A DNA stretch of 64,000 nucleotides from Candidatus Onthovicinus excrementipullorum (lineage in GTDB: Bacteria; Bacillota; Clostridia; Oscillospirales; Acutalibacteraceae): positions 1 through 64,000 of the forward strand of contig DVHG01000002.1 in the NCBI GenBank assembly GCA_018712345.1, written 5' to 3'. How positions within the stretch are numbered: the stretch's first letter is position 1; every line of letters starts with the position of its first letter. Of this stretch, positions 51,839 through 60,418 are shown piece by piece. The notes under the pieces were generated by a model, which saw nothing but the letters and a program-made list of their open reading frames with translations, did not search any database and was not told the origin of the DNA. Both the position numbers and the translations under genes were made by a program.

Positions 51839-52765
51839 ATGGAATGGGAAAAAGCCTGTATCGGTGTTGATGTCGGTGGGACCTATATCCGCGTCGGGGC
51901 CTTGACGGGGAACGAGACACCGCTCTATTTTGAAAAGCTGCCGCAGAGCAGAGTGTTTAAAGGGCGCTGCCCGCCGGAGCAGCTCGCAGATTTCCTGAAG
52001 GATTATATGCGGCGCAACGGCCTGACAGCGGAAAATACCGGCGCCTGTGCGGTGGGGATGCCCTCCTCCATTGATCAGAACAAACGCAGAGTGCTCTCCA
52101 CACCCAACATCCCGCGGTTTGAAAATGTGGATCTGGCCGATCTTCTGGAGCGGCAGCTGGGGCTGCCGGTGTTTCTGGATCGGGATGTCAATATGATTTA
52201 CCGGCATGACCGACTGCTGCTGAAGTTACCGCGCACCGGGATCGGGATTGGCTGTTATTTCGGCACCGGAATCGGGAATGTGGTAGAGGTTGACGGGAGA
52301 CTCCTTCACGGGAAAAATGGCGTGGCCTGTGAGTTGGGCCATGTGCCTGTGATGGGCAGGGGGGAACCCTGTGGCTGTGGAAATCCGGGGTGCTATGAAA
52401 ATTATGCATCCGGCCGATATATCGCGCGCCTGTGTAAAGAGGCTTATCCGGGGGAATCTGTATATGAGGTCCTGACGCGCCACCGCGAGGATCCCTGTAT
52501 CCGGGAGTTTATTGATAATATCGCCGTGGTCATCGCGACGGAGGTTAATATTTTTGATCCGCACTATGTCATTCTGGGCGGCGGGGTGCTGATATCGCGG
52601 GGGTTCCCGCAGCAGGCACTGATGGAAGCGCTGCATGGGCATGTTCGCAAGCCGTATCCCGATCAGGGGCTGACGGTTTATTTCTCAAAAAACGCCGACG
52701 AGAGCGGCGTGATCGGAGCGGCGCTCTACGCCCGCTCCCGGCTGGAAGGAGGAGAGGCAATATGA
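51839..52765 (+). CDS. alsK: ROK-family sugar kinase, AlsK-like
   Basis: 308 residues from the ATG at 51839 (a GTG three bases before is also possible). ROK features: GVDVGGTYIRVG (phosphate loop), YFGTGIG, and the zinc site CGCGNPGCYE with ELGH before it. STPNIPRFENVDLADLLE and LDRDVNMIY closely resemble the STPNLP and SRDVNL of E. coli allose kinase AlsK, as far as I remember that sequence. It should phosphorylate a free sugar at the last carbon: allose, allulose or ribose. The end overlaps rpiB by four bases (ATGA). Confidence 0.75.
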   Translation: MEWEKACIGVDVGGTYIRVGALTGNETPLYFEKLPQSRVFKGRCPPEQLADFLKDYMRRNGLTAENTGACAVGMPSSIDQNKRRVLSTPNIPRFENVDLADLLERQLGLPVFLDRDVNMIYRHDRLLLKLPRTGIGIGCYFGTGIGNVVEVDGRLLHGKNGVACELGHVPVMGRGEPCGCGNPGCYENYASGRYIARLCKEAYPGESVYEVLTRHREDPCIREFIDNIAVVIATEVNIFDPHYVILGGGVLISRGFPQQALMEALHGHVRKPYPDQGLTVYFSKNADESGVIGAALYARSRLEGGEAI

Positions 52766-53226
52766 TTGCGCTGGCCAGCGATCATATGGGCCTGGCGCTG
52801 AAACAGGCGCTTTTGGACCATCTGGAACAAAAGGGCGTTCTCTGTCGGGACTATGGAACCTTTGATATGCAGCGCTGCCATTACCCGGAATATGCGCTGG
52901 CCGCCGCCAGGGCGGTATCGCGCGGGGAATGCCGGGCAGGAATCCTCTGCTGCGGAACGGGCGTTGGAATGGCAATTGCCGCCAACAAGGTGCACGGGAT
53001 CCGCTGTGTTGTCTGCAGCGACTGTTATTCGGCAGTGCTTTCCAGGCAGCATAATAACACCAATATGCTTGCATTGGGCAGTCAGGTGGTAGGGCCCGGG
53101 CTCGCAAAGCAGATTGTAGATGCCTGGCTGGCTGCTGAATTTGAAGGGGGCAGGCATCAGATCCGTTTGGATCAGATCAGGGCTATTGAAGAGGGCAGAG
53201 AGATCTCTCCGCCGGAAAGGGGATGA
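52762..53226 (+). CDS. rpiB: Ribose-5-phosphate isomerase B / allose-6-phosphate isomerase
   Basis: 154 residues. ALASDHMGLALKQAL, DYGTF, CCGTGVGMAIAANKVHGIRCVVCSD and HNNTNMLALGSQVVG are the RpiB/LacA family pattern, with the catalytic Cys in CGTG and a His near the N-terminus. RpiB interconverts ribose-5-P and ribulose-5-P; the E. coli enzyme also isomerises allose-6-P. In this operon either reaction would link the kinase to the epimerase. It overlaps both neighbours by four bases. Confidence 0.9.
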   Translation: MIALASDHMGLALKQALLDHLEQKGVLCRDYGTFDMQRCHYPEYALAAARAVSRGECRAGILCCGTGVGMAIAANKVHGIRCVVCSDCYSAVLSRQHNNTNMLALGSQVVGPGLAKQIVDAWLAAEFEGGRHQIRLDQIRAIEEGREISPPERG

Positions 53227-54818
53227 GGGCCTTGTCGGAAGTTCTTCTTTCTATGGAGCATATTACCAAGGTGTATCCGAACGGCTTCATCGCCAATAAG
53301 GATGTCTCCCTCTCCGTCCGTCAGGGAGAGATCCACGCGCTGTCCGGCGAAAACGGAGCTGGCAAGAGCACCCTGATGAAAATTCTTTTCGGCGAAGAGC
53401 AGGCAGAGCAGGGGAAGATCTTTTTTAAAGGAAAAGAGATCAGGCCGGAAAATTCAATCTCGGCCATCAAAATGGGAATCGGCATGGTCCATCAGCATTT
53501 TATGCTGGTGCCGTCCCTGACGGTGGCGGAGAATATCGTCCTCGGGATGGAGCCCGGCCGCTTTGGCCGTTTTGACCGCCGTGCCGCACTGCGCATGGCG
53601 CAGGAGATTACGGAAAAATACAAATTTCAAATCAATCCAAAGGAGCGGGTGGAGAATCTCGCCGTGGGCGATAAGCAGAAGGTGGAGATCCTCAAGGCCC
53701 TTATCCGCGGTGCTGAGCTCCTGATTCTGGATGAGCCGACCGCCGTGCTGACTCCGCAGGAGACGGAAGAGCTCTTTGTGCAGATGGAGCGCCTGCGGGA
53801 AAAGGGACATACGCTGATTTTTATTTCCCACAAGCTGCGTGAAATCAAGCAGATCTGTGACCGGATCACCGTGCTGCGCGCAGGAAAAACGGTTGGCGTC
53901 GCCAATGTGGCGGATCTGTCGGAGGCCGAGATCTCACGCATGATGGTTGGCCGGGATGTCATGCTTCAGGTCACCAAAGAGAAGGCCAAGCCTGGGAAAA
54001 CAGTTTTACAGGTGCGGGATTTGAATTTATCCGGGCGCCCCGACGGAAAAACGATTTCATTTGACCTGAGGGCCGGAGAAATTCTCGGCATCGCCGGGGT
54101 TGAGGGGAACGGGCAGAAAGAGCTGGCGGACTATATTTCCGGTATGCGGACCTATTCCCAGGGATCCATTCGCCTGAATGGGAAAGAGATCCGGGGCCTG
54201 TCCGTGCGAAAAATCCGCGAGCTCGGGCTCTCACATATCTCAGAGGACCGGATGTCCTACGGCTGCTCGGCGGATGCGAATGTGGAGGAGAATCTGTTCT
54301 CCACCTCAATTTACCGTAAAAAATATTCCAGAGGTCTCCTCCTGCGCAAAAAACTGTTGGATTCTGAAAGCGACCGATTGATTCAGGAATATCACATCAA
54401 ATGCAGCGAGAAAACTGAACCGGTTCGCATGCTTTCAGGCGGGAATATACAAAAGGTGGTGGTAGCAAGAGAGTTCAGCGGAGATATTTCCCTGATATTG
54501 GCCAATCAGCCAACCAGAGGAATCGATGTGGGCGCAACGGAATTTATTCGCAATAAGCTGATATCCCTGCGTGATCAGAGGGTGGCGGTGCTGCTGATTT
54601 CGGCGGATCTCAACGAGGTGCTGGAGGTTTCGGACAGTATTCTGGTTTTCAGCGGGCACGGTATCAGCGCGTATTTCCCGGATGCGTCTCAGGTTCGGGA
54701 GGAAGTCCTGGGCGAATATATGCTGGGCATACGGCAGATGGATGCACAGCAGATTGGAGGTGTTGTCTATGAAAAGCAGACGGGAGAACCGGCGTCCGCT
54801 GACCAACCGGCAAATTGA
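53223..54818 (+). CDS. Nucleoside ABC importer, ATP-binding protein with two ABC domains
   Basis: 531 residues. First ABC domain: Walker A GENGAGKST, Q-loop MVHQHFMLVPSL, signature-like LAVGDKQKVEILKAL, Walker B LLILDEPTAVLTPQE. Second domain: GVEGNGQKELA in place of Walker A, RMSYGCSADANVEENL, and LSGGNIQKVVVAREF. The degenerate half and the phrase MVHQHFMLV are usual in the YufO/NupO-type ATPases of BMP-family (nucleoside) importers, different from RbsA. The start overlaps rpiB by four bases; ATG at 53253 is an alternative. Confidence 0.92.
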   Translation: MRALSEVLLSMEHITKVYPNGFIANKDVSLSVRQGEIHALSGENGAGKSTLMKILFGEEQAEQGKIFFKGKEIRPENSISAIKMGIGMVHQHFMLVPSLTVAENIVLGMEPGRFGRFDRRAALRMAQEITEKYKFQINPKERVENLAVGDKQKVEILKALIRGAELLILDEPTAVLTPQETEELFVQMERLREKGHTLIFISHKLREIKQICDRITVLRAGKTVGVANVADLSEAEISRMMVGRDVMLQVTKEKAKPGKTVLQVRDLNLSGRPDGKTISFDLRAGEILGIAGVEGNGQKELADYISGMRTYSQGSIRLNGKEIRGLSVRKIRELGLSHISEDRMSYGCSADANVEENLFSTSIYRKKYSRGLLLRKKLLDSESDRLIQEYHIKCSEKTEPVRMLSGGNIQKVVVAREFSGDISLILANQPTRGIDVGATEFIRNKLISLRDQRVAVLLISADLNEVLEVSDSILVFSGHGISAYFPDASQVREEVLGEYMLGIRQMDAQQIGGVVYEKQTGEPASADQPAN

Positions 54819-55884
54819 AAACCGCTTTACACTGATCCGCACGCTGGTGGCGGTCGGCATTGCGCTGATATGCTGCCTGGCCCTGATTTTACTGGTCAGC
54901 GAGGAGCCGCTCCAGGCGTTTGTTTCCTTTTTGACCGGGCCGCTGGATCCTCCCAAAAACTTGGCCACTGTTCTGCAGACGGCCGCTCCGCTGATCTTTT
55001 CCGGCCTCGCGGTGAGTATCATGTTCAGCTGCAATCAGTTCAATTTGGCCGGAGAGGGAGCGTTTTTCCTCGGGGGACTGGCAGGCAGTGCAGTAGCTGT
55101 AAAGCTGGTGCTGCCCTATGTGGTGCATCCGATCGTCGCCCTGCTGGCAGGCGGACTGGTGGGTGGAATAGTATGTGCCATCCCGGGCCTGCTCAAGGTG
55201 AAGCTTGGCGCTACCGAGGTTGTCTCCTCCCTGATGCTCAACTACGTTGTGTTGTATTTTGGGGTCTATTTGCTCAACTACTTTCTGCTTGATCCATCCG
55301 CGGGGTTCCCGGCCACGGAGCGGCTGCCCGATACCGCGCGATTGGAGTCACTGATCCCCAAAACCAATTTCCATATAGGCATCATTCTCTCCTTTGTGCT
55401 GTGCGTGGTCATGTATTTCTTCCTTTACCGCAGTAAGTACGGGTATTCAATCCGCATGGTGGGGCAGAACGAAAATTTTGCCCGTTACTCGGGGATCAAG
55501 GTGGGCGCTACGATCATGATGGCGCAGATAATCGGCGGCATCCTCGCCGGTGTCGGCGGGGCCAGTGAAGTGCTGGGTGGGTATACGCGCTTCCAATGGG
55601 TCGCGCTGCCGGGCTATGGATTCGACGGCGTCATCGTGGCCATTCTGGCCGGCAACAATCCGCTGCTCGTACCGCTGGGAGCCGTGTTCCTTGCCTATCT
55701 GCGCGTGGGGGCGGACATCATGTCCCGCCGCAGCGATGTGGCGACTGAAGTGCTGGCAATCGTGCAGGGGGCGATCATCCTCCTCGTGGCGGCCAAGCTG
55801 TTCTTAAAGAACATCAAGCACAAATACATTGTGGCCAACGCGACCAAACTGGAGGCCATGAAAGGAGGGGAGGAGCATGAATGA
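54769..55884 (+). CDS. Nucleoside ABC importer, permease 1 (YufP/NupP-like)
   Basis: 371 residues from the ATG at 54769, 6 bases after GGAGGTG, overlapping the ATPase gene by 50 bases. About eight to ten membrane helices; the conserved stretch FNLAGEGAFFLGGLAGSAVA, KVKLGATEVVSSLMLNYV and FARYSGIKVGATIMMAQIIGGILAGVGGASEVLGGY are typical of branched-chain/nucleoside type permeases of BMP systems. Confidence 0.92.
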   Translation: MKSRRENRRPLTNRQIENRFTLIRTLVAVGIALICCLALILLVSEEPLQAFVSFLTGPLDPPKNLATVLQTAAPLIFSGLAVSIMFSCNQFNLAGEGAFFLGGLAGSAVAVKLVLPYVVHPIVALLAGGLVGGIVCAIPGLLKVKLGATEVVSSLMLNYVVLYFGVYLLNYFLLDPSAGFPATERLPDTARLESLIPKTNFHIGIILSFVLCVVMYFFLYRSKYGYSIRMVGQNENFARYSGIKVGATIMMAQIIGGILAGVGGASEVLGGYTRFQWVALPGYGFDGVIVAILAGNNPLLVPLGAVFLAYLRVGADIMSRRSDVATEVLAIVQGAIILLVAAKLFLKNIKHKYIVANATKLEAMKGGEEHE

Positions 55885-56830
55885 TATCCTCAGTTCCATT
55901 TTTTCGACAGATTTTGTCTACTCCTCCCTGCGGCTGACGACGCCAGTTTTGTTCGCAGCACTGGCAAGCCTGATTGCGGACCGTGCGGGAATCATCAATA
56001 TCGGGCTTGAGGGAATCATGCTGTTTTCCGCATTGACCGGTGTGATCGGGAGTGCTTACAGCCAGAGCCTCTTTGTAGGGTTGCTCTGTGCCGTGGGAAC
56101 AGGGGTGCTGATTGCGTTCATCATGGCCTACTTTTCCCTGACACTGCACGCGGACATCACCCTGGCAGGTGTGGCCGTAAATCTGGTGGCAACGGGCGGA
56201 ACCGTCTTTGTGCTCTATTCCATCTGCGGGGATAAGGGCGTCTCCACCTCCCTGAACAGCCTGGTGTTCCCAACCGTGGAAATCCCGCTGCTCAAGGATA
56301 TCCCGGTGCTGGGGAACATCTTGTCCGGGCACAATGTGCTGACATATGTCTCCCTGGTGATGGTGGTTGTGGTGTGGTTCTTTATGGAGAAAAGCAAGCT
56401 GGGGCTCCGGATCCGGGCCGTCGGGGAAAACGAGAACGCGGCCAAGAGTGTCGGGATCAGCGTGGTGCGCATCCGGTACCTTGCACTGATACTCAGCGGT
56501 GTTCTCGCCTCACTGGGCGGCGCGTTTCTCTCAATGGGCATGCTCACCTATTTCTCTAAGAACATGAGCGCTGGCCGTGGGTTTATCGCACTGGCGGCGG
56601 AGGCGCTGGGCCGCGGCGGCGCCGTGGGGACCTTTTTCTCCTCGCTGGTGTTTGGCTGTGCGGAGGCGCTGTCCGTATCCCTTCAAGGGGTAGGGCTCCC
56701 GCCCCAGTTCGTTCAGATGGTTCCCTATGTCACTACAATATTGGGACTGGTTATCTACTCGGCATTGAGAAAGAAGCAGCAAAAAAGTCTGCATCAATTG
56801 TATAAAAAAAGAAAGAGAGGTTTACGATGA
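55877..56830 (+). CDS. Nucleoside ABC importer, permease 2 (YufQ/NupQ-like)
   Basis: 317 residues, overlapping permease 1 by 8 bases. RAGIINIGLEGIMLFSALTGVIG, LHADITLAGVAVNLVATGGT, KLGLRIRAVGENENAAKSVGISV and FSKNMSAGRGFIALAAEALGRGG are the family pattern. Eight or so membrane helices, basic C-terminus. Second half of the membrane channel. Confidence 0.92.
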   Translation: MNDILSSIFSTDFVYSSLRLTTPVLFAALASLIADRAGIINIGLEGIMLFSALTGVIGSAYSQSLFVGLLCAVGTGVLIAFIMAYFSLTLHADITLAGVAVNLVATGGTVFVLYSICGDKGVSTSLNSLVFPTVEIPLLKDIPVLGNILSGHNVLTYVSLVMVVVVWFFMEKSKLGLRIRAVGENENAAKSVGISVVRIRYLALILSGVLASLGGAFLSMGMLTYFSKNMSAGRGFIALAAEALGRGGAVGTFFSSLVFGCAEALSVSLQGVGLPPQFVQMVPYVTTILGLVIYSALRKKQQKSLHQLYKKRKRGLR

Positions 56831-57927
56831 AAAAATTAGTTGCGCTGCTATTGGCAGCAGGAATGATCCTGGTGGCTTTTGCGGGATGTACAAAGGAAAA
56901 TCCTAACACCAGCGGTACGTCCGGAACAGATGACAAGGTAAAGATCGTTCTCCTGATCAACGGTACACTCGGGGATAAGTCGTTCTTTGACTCGGCGAAA
57001 AACGGAATGGACCTGATCCAGGAAAAATATGGCGATCGCGTAGAGACTCAGACCGTGGAAATGTCCTATGACGCCACAAAGTGGACGCCCGCGCTGATCG
57101 AGTTTTCCGAGGATGAGGAAACGGACATCATTATCAGCGGAACGTGGCAGATGGTCGACCGCGTAATTGAAGTGGCCCCGGACTACCCGGACAAGAAGTA
57201 TATCGTATATGACGCGGAAGTCGATTACTCCGGCGGCCAATACCAGAATGTATACTCCATCATGTATAAGCAGAATGAGGCGGCCTTCCTGGCGGGCGCC
57301 GCATCGGCCCTCGCCTCCAAGACGAACATGTTTGGCTTTGTGGGCGGCATGGATAATGTGACGATCAACGATTTCCTGATCGGGCTTATCAGCGGCGCGC
57401 AGTATGTCAAGCCGGAGATGAAATTCACCTCTGCCTACATTGGCAATTTTGACGATGCGGTCAAGGCGAAGGAGATCACGCTGTCCCAGATCAACAATCA
57501 GAACGCGGACGTGGTCTATGGCTGCGCCGGACAGGCAGGGCTCGGTTCTATTGAGGCTGCTGCCGAAAAGGGCGTCTATGCGCTCGGCGGCGATGCCGAC
57601 CAGGCAATGGCCTTCAAGGGCGTCGATGACGCGAAGGCACAGTGCATCATTACCTCTATCCTCAAGCGCGTGGATAATTCACTGCTCAAGGCGGTGAGCG
57701 AGAGCATGGAGGGTACGCTGCAGTGGGGCTCCTCCGGATCGTTTGGTCTGGCGGATGAATCTGTCGGGCTGGCAAAAAATGAGTACTATGAGAGCATCCT
57801 GACACAGGAGCAGCGGGACCAGATCGACGAGATTGAGCAGAAGATCATCGCCGGGGAAATCGAGGTTCCCACCGCGTTCGGGATGGACACCCAGCAGATC
57901 CAGGACTTTGTGGCTGCCGCCAAATAG
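56827..57927 (+). CDS. BMP/PnrA-like nucleoside-binding lipoprotein
   Basis: 366 residues. Lipoprotein signal MKKLVALLLAAGMILVAFAGC with Cys21. Then the BMP fold: VKIVLLINGTLGDKSFFDSAKNGMDLI, DIIISGTWQMVDRVIEVAPDYPDKKYIVYDAE, YQNVYSIMYKQNEAAFLAGAASALAS, FGFVGGMDNVTINDFLIGL and NADVVYGCAGQAGLGSIEAA. PnrA-type members bind purine or pyrimidine nucleosides. It is the last gene of the transporter; in Bacillus nupNOPQ the binding protein comes first. Overlaps permease 2 by 4 bases. Confidence 0.92.
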   Translation: MKKLVALLLAAGMILVAFAGCTKENPNTSGTSGTDDKVKIVLLINGTLGDKSFFDSAKNGMDLIQEKYGDRVETQTVEMSYDATKWTPALIEFSEDEETDIIISGTWQMVDRVIEVAPDYPDKKYIVYDAEVDYSGGQYQNVYSIMYKQNEAAFLAGAASALASKTNMFGFVGGMDNVTINDFLIGLISGAQYVKPEMKFTSAYIGNFDDAVKAKEITLSQINNQNADVVYGCAGQAGLGSIEAAAEKGVYALGGDADQAMAFKGVDDAKAQCIITSILKRVDNSLLKAVSESMEGTLQWGSSGSFGLADESVGLAKNEYYESILTQEQRDQIDEIEQKIIAGEIEVPTAFGMDTQQIQDFVAAAK

Positions 57928-57975
57928 CGTCTCCCACATCAGGGTAGATAAAATGTATGAGAGGAGGCGGAGGCT

Positions 57976-58764
57976 CTGATTTCAGTTATATTTTGCTGTG
58001 GCGGGAGCAGGGGGGACCTGCTCACAGCCGCAGCCCTGCTTGACGAGCCGTCAATCACCTTGCAGGGTGTCGTGTTTTCCCCTGGGGAGGGGAGCGAGCC
58101 GAGCTTTTTTCAGGAGCTGTCCCTACTGCTCAACGGCAGTGCTCCGGCCGTAATTGCAAACAGGAGCCCCCTTTTCCAGCCGGATACGGCTAGGGAGGAG
58201 GAGACGAAACAGGGGCAACTTACGGCACTGGAGCTTTTGGAGCGGGCGGCCGGCGAGGGCGCCGCCGTCCTCTCCACCGGAAGACTGACGGAACTGGCTC
58301 TGTTTTTCCTGGCATATCCCAAGCAGGCCTGCCGCTTTTGGGGCATTTATGCTGCCGGCGGCGCGGTCTACGGGGGAGATCGGACTCCGGCGGCAGAGGC
58401 CTCCTTTTACGAGGACCCGGAGGCCGCGCAGATCATGGTTGATCATGCCGCGGGGATGCATCTTCTGCCGCTGGAGACGGCGGAAAAATGTACGGCGGTC
58501 CTGTGGGATCACCCGGTACCAGCTCCCGGCCTTGGTCTGATGCTTTGCATGATGGATCAGCAGGCGGTGCGGGAGGAGGAACACACCCTTCAGATTGATC
58601 TGGAAAGCGCCCTCTCCAGAGGATGCAGCGTGATCGACTGGCTGAACCGGGATAAACAGCTCCCCCGCCACCGAATCTGTGTGGACTTGGACAGCGCCCG
58701 TTTCCGCCCGTTGGCAGAGCGCGCCTGTACCCGCCTGACGAAAGGAGGCGGCCCGCGTGGATAA
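57976..58764 (+). CDS. Shortened, active-site-deficient nucleoside hydrolase homologue
   Basis: The frame has no ATG or GTG in front of its conserved part. Similarity begins with ISVIFCCGGSRGDLLTAAALL directly after the RBS-like AGGAGG, so CTG at 57976 (8 bases after the box) or ATT at 57979 must be used; the first TTG (58060) would delete the first strand. About 262 residues against about 310 for the family. GRLTELALFFLAYPKQ, AGGAVYGGDRTPAAEASFYEDPEAAQIM and SVIDWLNRDK.. VDLDSARFRPL clearly match inosine-uridine hydrolases, but the metal-binding DTDPGIDD has become FCCGGSRGD, the EFN loop is EAS, and the late HD is WDH. It should not hydrolyse nucleosides by the known mechanism; a binding or regulatory role is possible. 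It overlaps the intact enzyme gene by 8 bases. Confidence 0.75.
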   Translation: MISVIFCCGGSRGDLLTAAALLDEPSITLQGVVFSPGEGSEPSFFQELSLLLNGSAPAVIANRSPLFQPDTAREEETKQGQLTALELLERAAGEGAAVLSTGRLTELALFFLAYPKQACRFWGIYAAGGAVYGGDRTPAAEASFYEDPEAAQIMVDHAAGMHLLPLETAEKCTAVLWDHPVPAPGLGLMLCMMDQQAVREEEHTLQIDLESALSRGCSVIDWLNRDKQLPRHRICVDLDSARFRPLAERACTRLTKGGGPRG

Positions 58765-59704
58765 ACATCGGATCATTATTGACACGGACCCCGGAATCGA
58801 TGACTTCTTTGCCATGATTCTGGCCGCGAGTGCGGAAAACCTGGAGATCCGGGGCGTTACGGCCGTAGCGGGGAACCAGGTGATGGAGAAGATCGCGGCT
58901 AATGCACGCGGAATCGCTCAGTTCCTCGGATGGGAGGTGCCGGTCTGTATCGGTGCGGACCGCCCACTCCTGATCCCGCAAATCACGGCCGCGCAGGTGC
59001 ACGGTGATACGGGTCTGGGGAACTTCCCACTGCCCGAGCCAAAGCGCGATTTTGACGGGCGGTACGCCTGGGATTTTATCCATGAGGAGGCCGTGGCCGC
59101 GGGCGGATCGCTGGAGGTGATCGCGATCGGTCCCCTGACCAATCTGGCGATTGCGCTCTGGAAATATCCCGATTTAAGCAGGCTGATCCGGCGCCTTGTC
59201 ATCATGGGCGGCTCCACCCAGTGGGGGAACAGAGGGGCCTATGGGGAATTTAACTTTTATGTGGATCCCCATGCGGCACAGGTGGTGTTCTCCTCCGGGA
59301 TCCCCATTGAAATGGTGGGACTGAACGTCACAATGCAGACCGGATTGAGCGATGCTGAATTTGACGAGCTGGCACAGCTGGGCGGCCCGAACCGGAAGGC
59401 GTACGCCGATTTGCTGGCCTTTTACCGCAACATCTACCGCGTCAACGACCTGGGCTTTCAGATTGTGGCTATGCACGATTCGCTGGCAGTGGCCTATGCG
59501 ATGGATCCCCAGGTGCTGGAGATGCGTGATGGCTTTGTGCAGATCGACTGCTCCACCGGCCCGTGCCGCGGGCGTTCCGTGGTGGACTGGGCGCATGAGC
59601 AACCCAACGCCCGGGTGGCCGTTGCGGTGGACAATCCCCGTTTTTGGCAGATGATAAAGCGCTCTCTGGAATATGATCCATCTGCCACGTCCGGGGAAAA
59701 ATAG
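58757..59704 (+). CDS. Nucleoside hydrolase (inosine-uridine preferring family)
   Basis: 315 residues, GTG start coupled to the preceding gene. Metal site DTDPGIDD at residues 9-16; GVTAVAGN, GDTGLGN, IGPLTNLAIAL, VIMGGSTQWGNRGAYGEFNFYVDPHAAQVVF and MHDSLAVAYAMDPQVL are all intact, including the late Asp (HD) for calcium. Cuts the N-glycosidic bond of nucleosides to base plus free sugar. Its product sugar would feed the ROK kinase of the same operon. Last gene; strong terminator follows. Confidence 0.94.
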   Translation: MDKHRIIIDTDPGIDDFFAMILAASAENLEIRGVTAVAGNQVMEKIAANARGIAQFLGWEVPVCIGADRPLLIPQITAAQVHGDTGLGNFPLPEPKRDFDGRYAWDFIHEEAVAAGGSLEVIAIGPLTNLAIALWKYPDLSRLIRRLVIMGGSTQWGNRGAYGEFNFYVDPHAAQVVFSSGIPIEMVGLNVTMQTGLSDAEFDELAQLGGPNRKAYADLLAFYRNIYRVNDLGFQIVAMHDSLAVAYAMDPQVLEMRDGFVQIDCSTGPCRGRSVVDWAHEQPNARVAVAVDNPRFWQMIKRSLEYDPSATSGEK

Positions 59705-59745
59705 CACTGCATTAAAGAGGTGCCCCCCTTTTCAAATTATTATAG

Positions 59746-59800
59746 ATGAAAAATGGCATTCTCTGTCGTCCTTTTTGACGTCAGGAATGCCATTTTTCAT
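59746..59800. terminator. Very stable terminator ending the nucleoside-sugar operon
   Basis: Sixteen-base perfect stem ATGAAAAATGGCATTC/GAATGCCATTTTTCAT, extended inside by CTG-x-CGTC/GACG-x-CAG. T-run built into the stem. Confidence 0.9.
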
Positions 59801-59867
59801 ACCTGTGTTTTGCAGTTTTGCAAAAATCCACGTCCAATACTCAAAAGGATGCAACTGAATTGCGCTG

Positions 59868-60338
59868 TCACAACGTCCGCTCCATAACAAAATTGATCAG
59901 TGTGACGCCCGCGCGTTCCACTTGCTGCTCCCTGACTACGTGATAGCCGCGCCGTTCAAAGAACGGGCGGGCGGTAATGGAGGCGTGTGTCGTCACCGCC
60001 GGTACGCCGAGCAATCGGGCATGTGCCTCCAGCGCGCCGCAGATCGCAGTGGCAACGCCGCACCGCTGAAAATTTGGGTGGACATACAGCCGGTCCAGAT
60101 ACCCGTCCGCCGCCAGATCGCCAAAGCCCACGATCTGCCCCGCATGCTCGGCGATCCGCGTAAAATGCTCCCGCAGCGTCCGGTCCCAGCGTGCCCGGTC
60201 TATCGGGCCGGGCGCCCAGGCGTTGAGCTGCTCCGGGGAGTAGTCGGCCGCATTGACGGTGTGGACTGTGTCGTAAAACAGGCGCTCAAGTCCGTCCAGA
60301 TCGCCGGAACGGTAATCACGCAGGATGATACTGTCCAT
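59868..60338 (-). CDS. GNAT-family N-acetyltransferase
   Basis: 156 residues. IILRDYRSGDLDGLERLFYDTVHTV at the start, then the acetyl-CoA site LDRLYVHPNFQRCGVATAICGALEAHA (Q/RxxGxA/G) and ARPFFERRGYHVV. Resembles YafP/ElaA-like acetyltransferases with an open substrate. Faces the nucleoside operon. Confidence 0.9.
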   Translation of the reverse strand: MDSIILRDYRSGDLDGLERLFYDTVHTVNAADYSPEQLNAWAPGPIDRARWDRTLREHFTRIAEHAGQIVGFGDLAADGYLDRLYVHPNFQRCGVATAICGALEAHARLLGVPAVTTHASITARPFFERRGYHVVREQQVERAGVTLINFVMERTL

Positions 60339-60365
60339 CTATTCTCCCCCCCCTTTCCGATCAAA

Positions 60366-60400
60366 CGGAAGCCGGGCGCGGAAACTGCGCCCGGCTTCCG
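60366..60400. terminator. Stable hairpin after the metallophosphoesterase gene
   Basis: CGGAAGCCGGGCGC/GCGCCCGGCTTCCG, 14 bp, loop of 7, downstream of the minus-strand gene at 60419. The T-tract is short, so stability alone would stop the polymerase. Confidence 0.65.
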
Positions 60401-60418
60401 TGTCTTCCAGTGTTCAGC

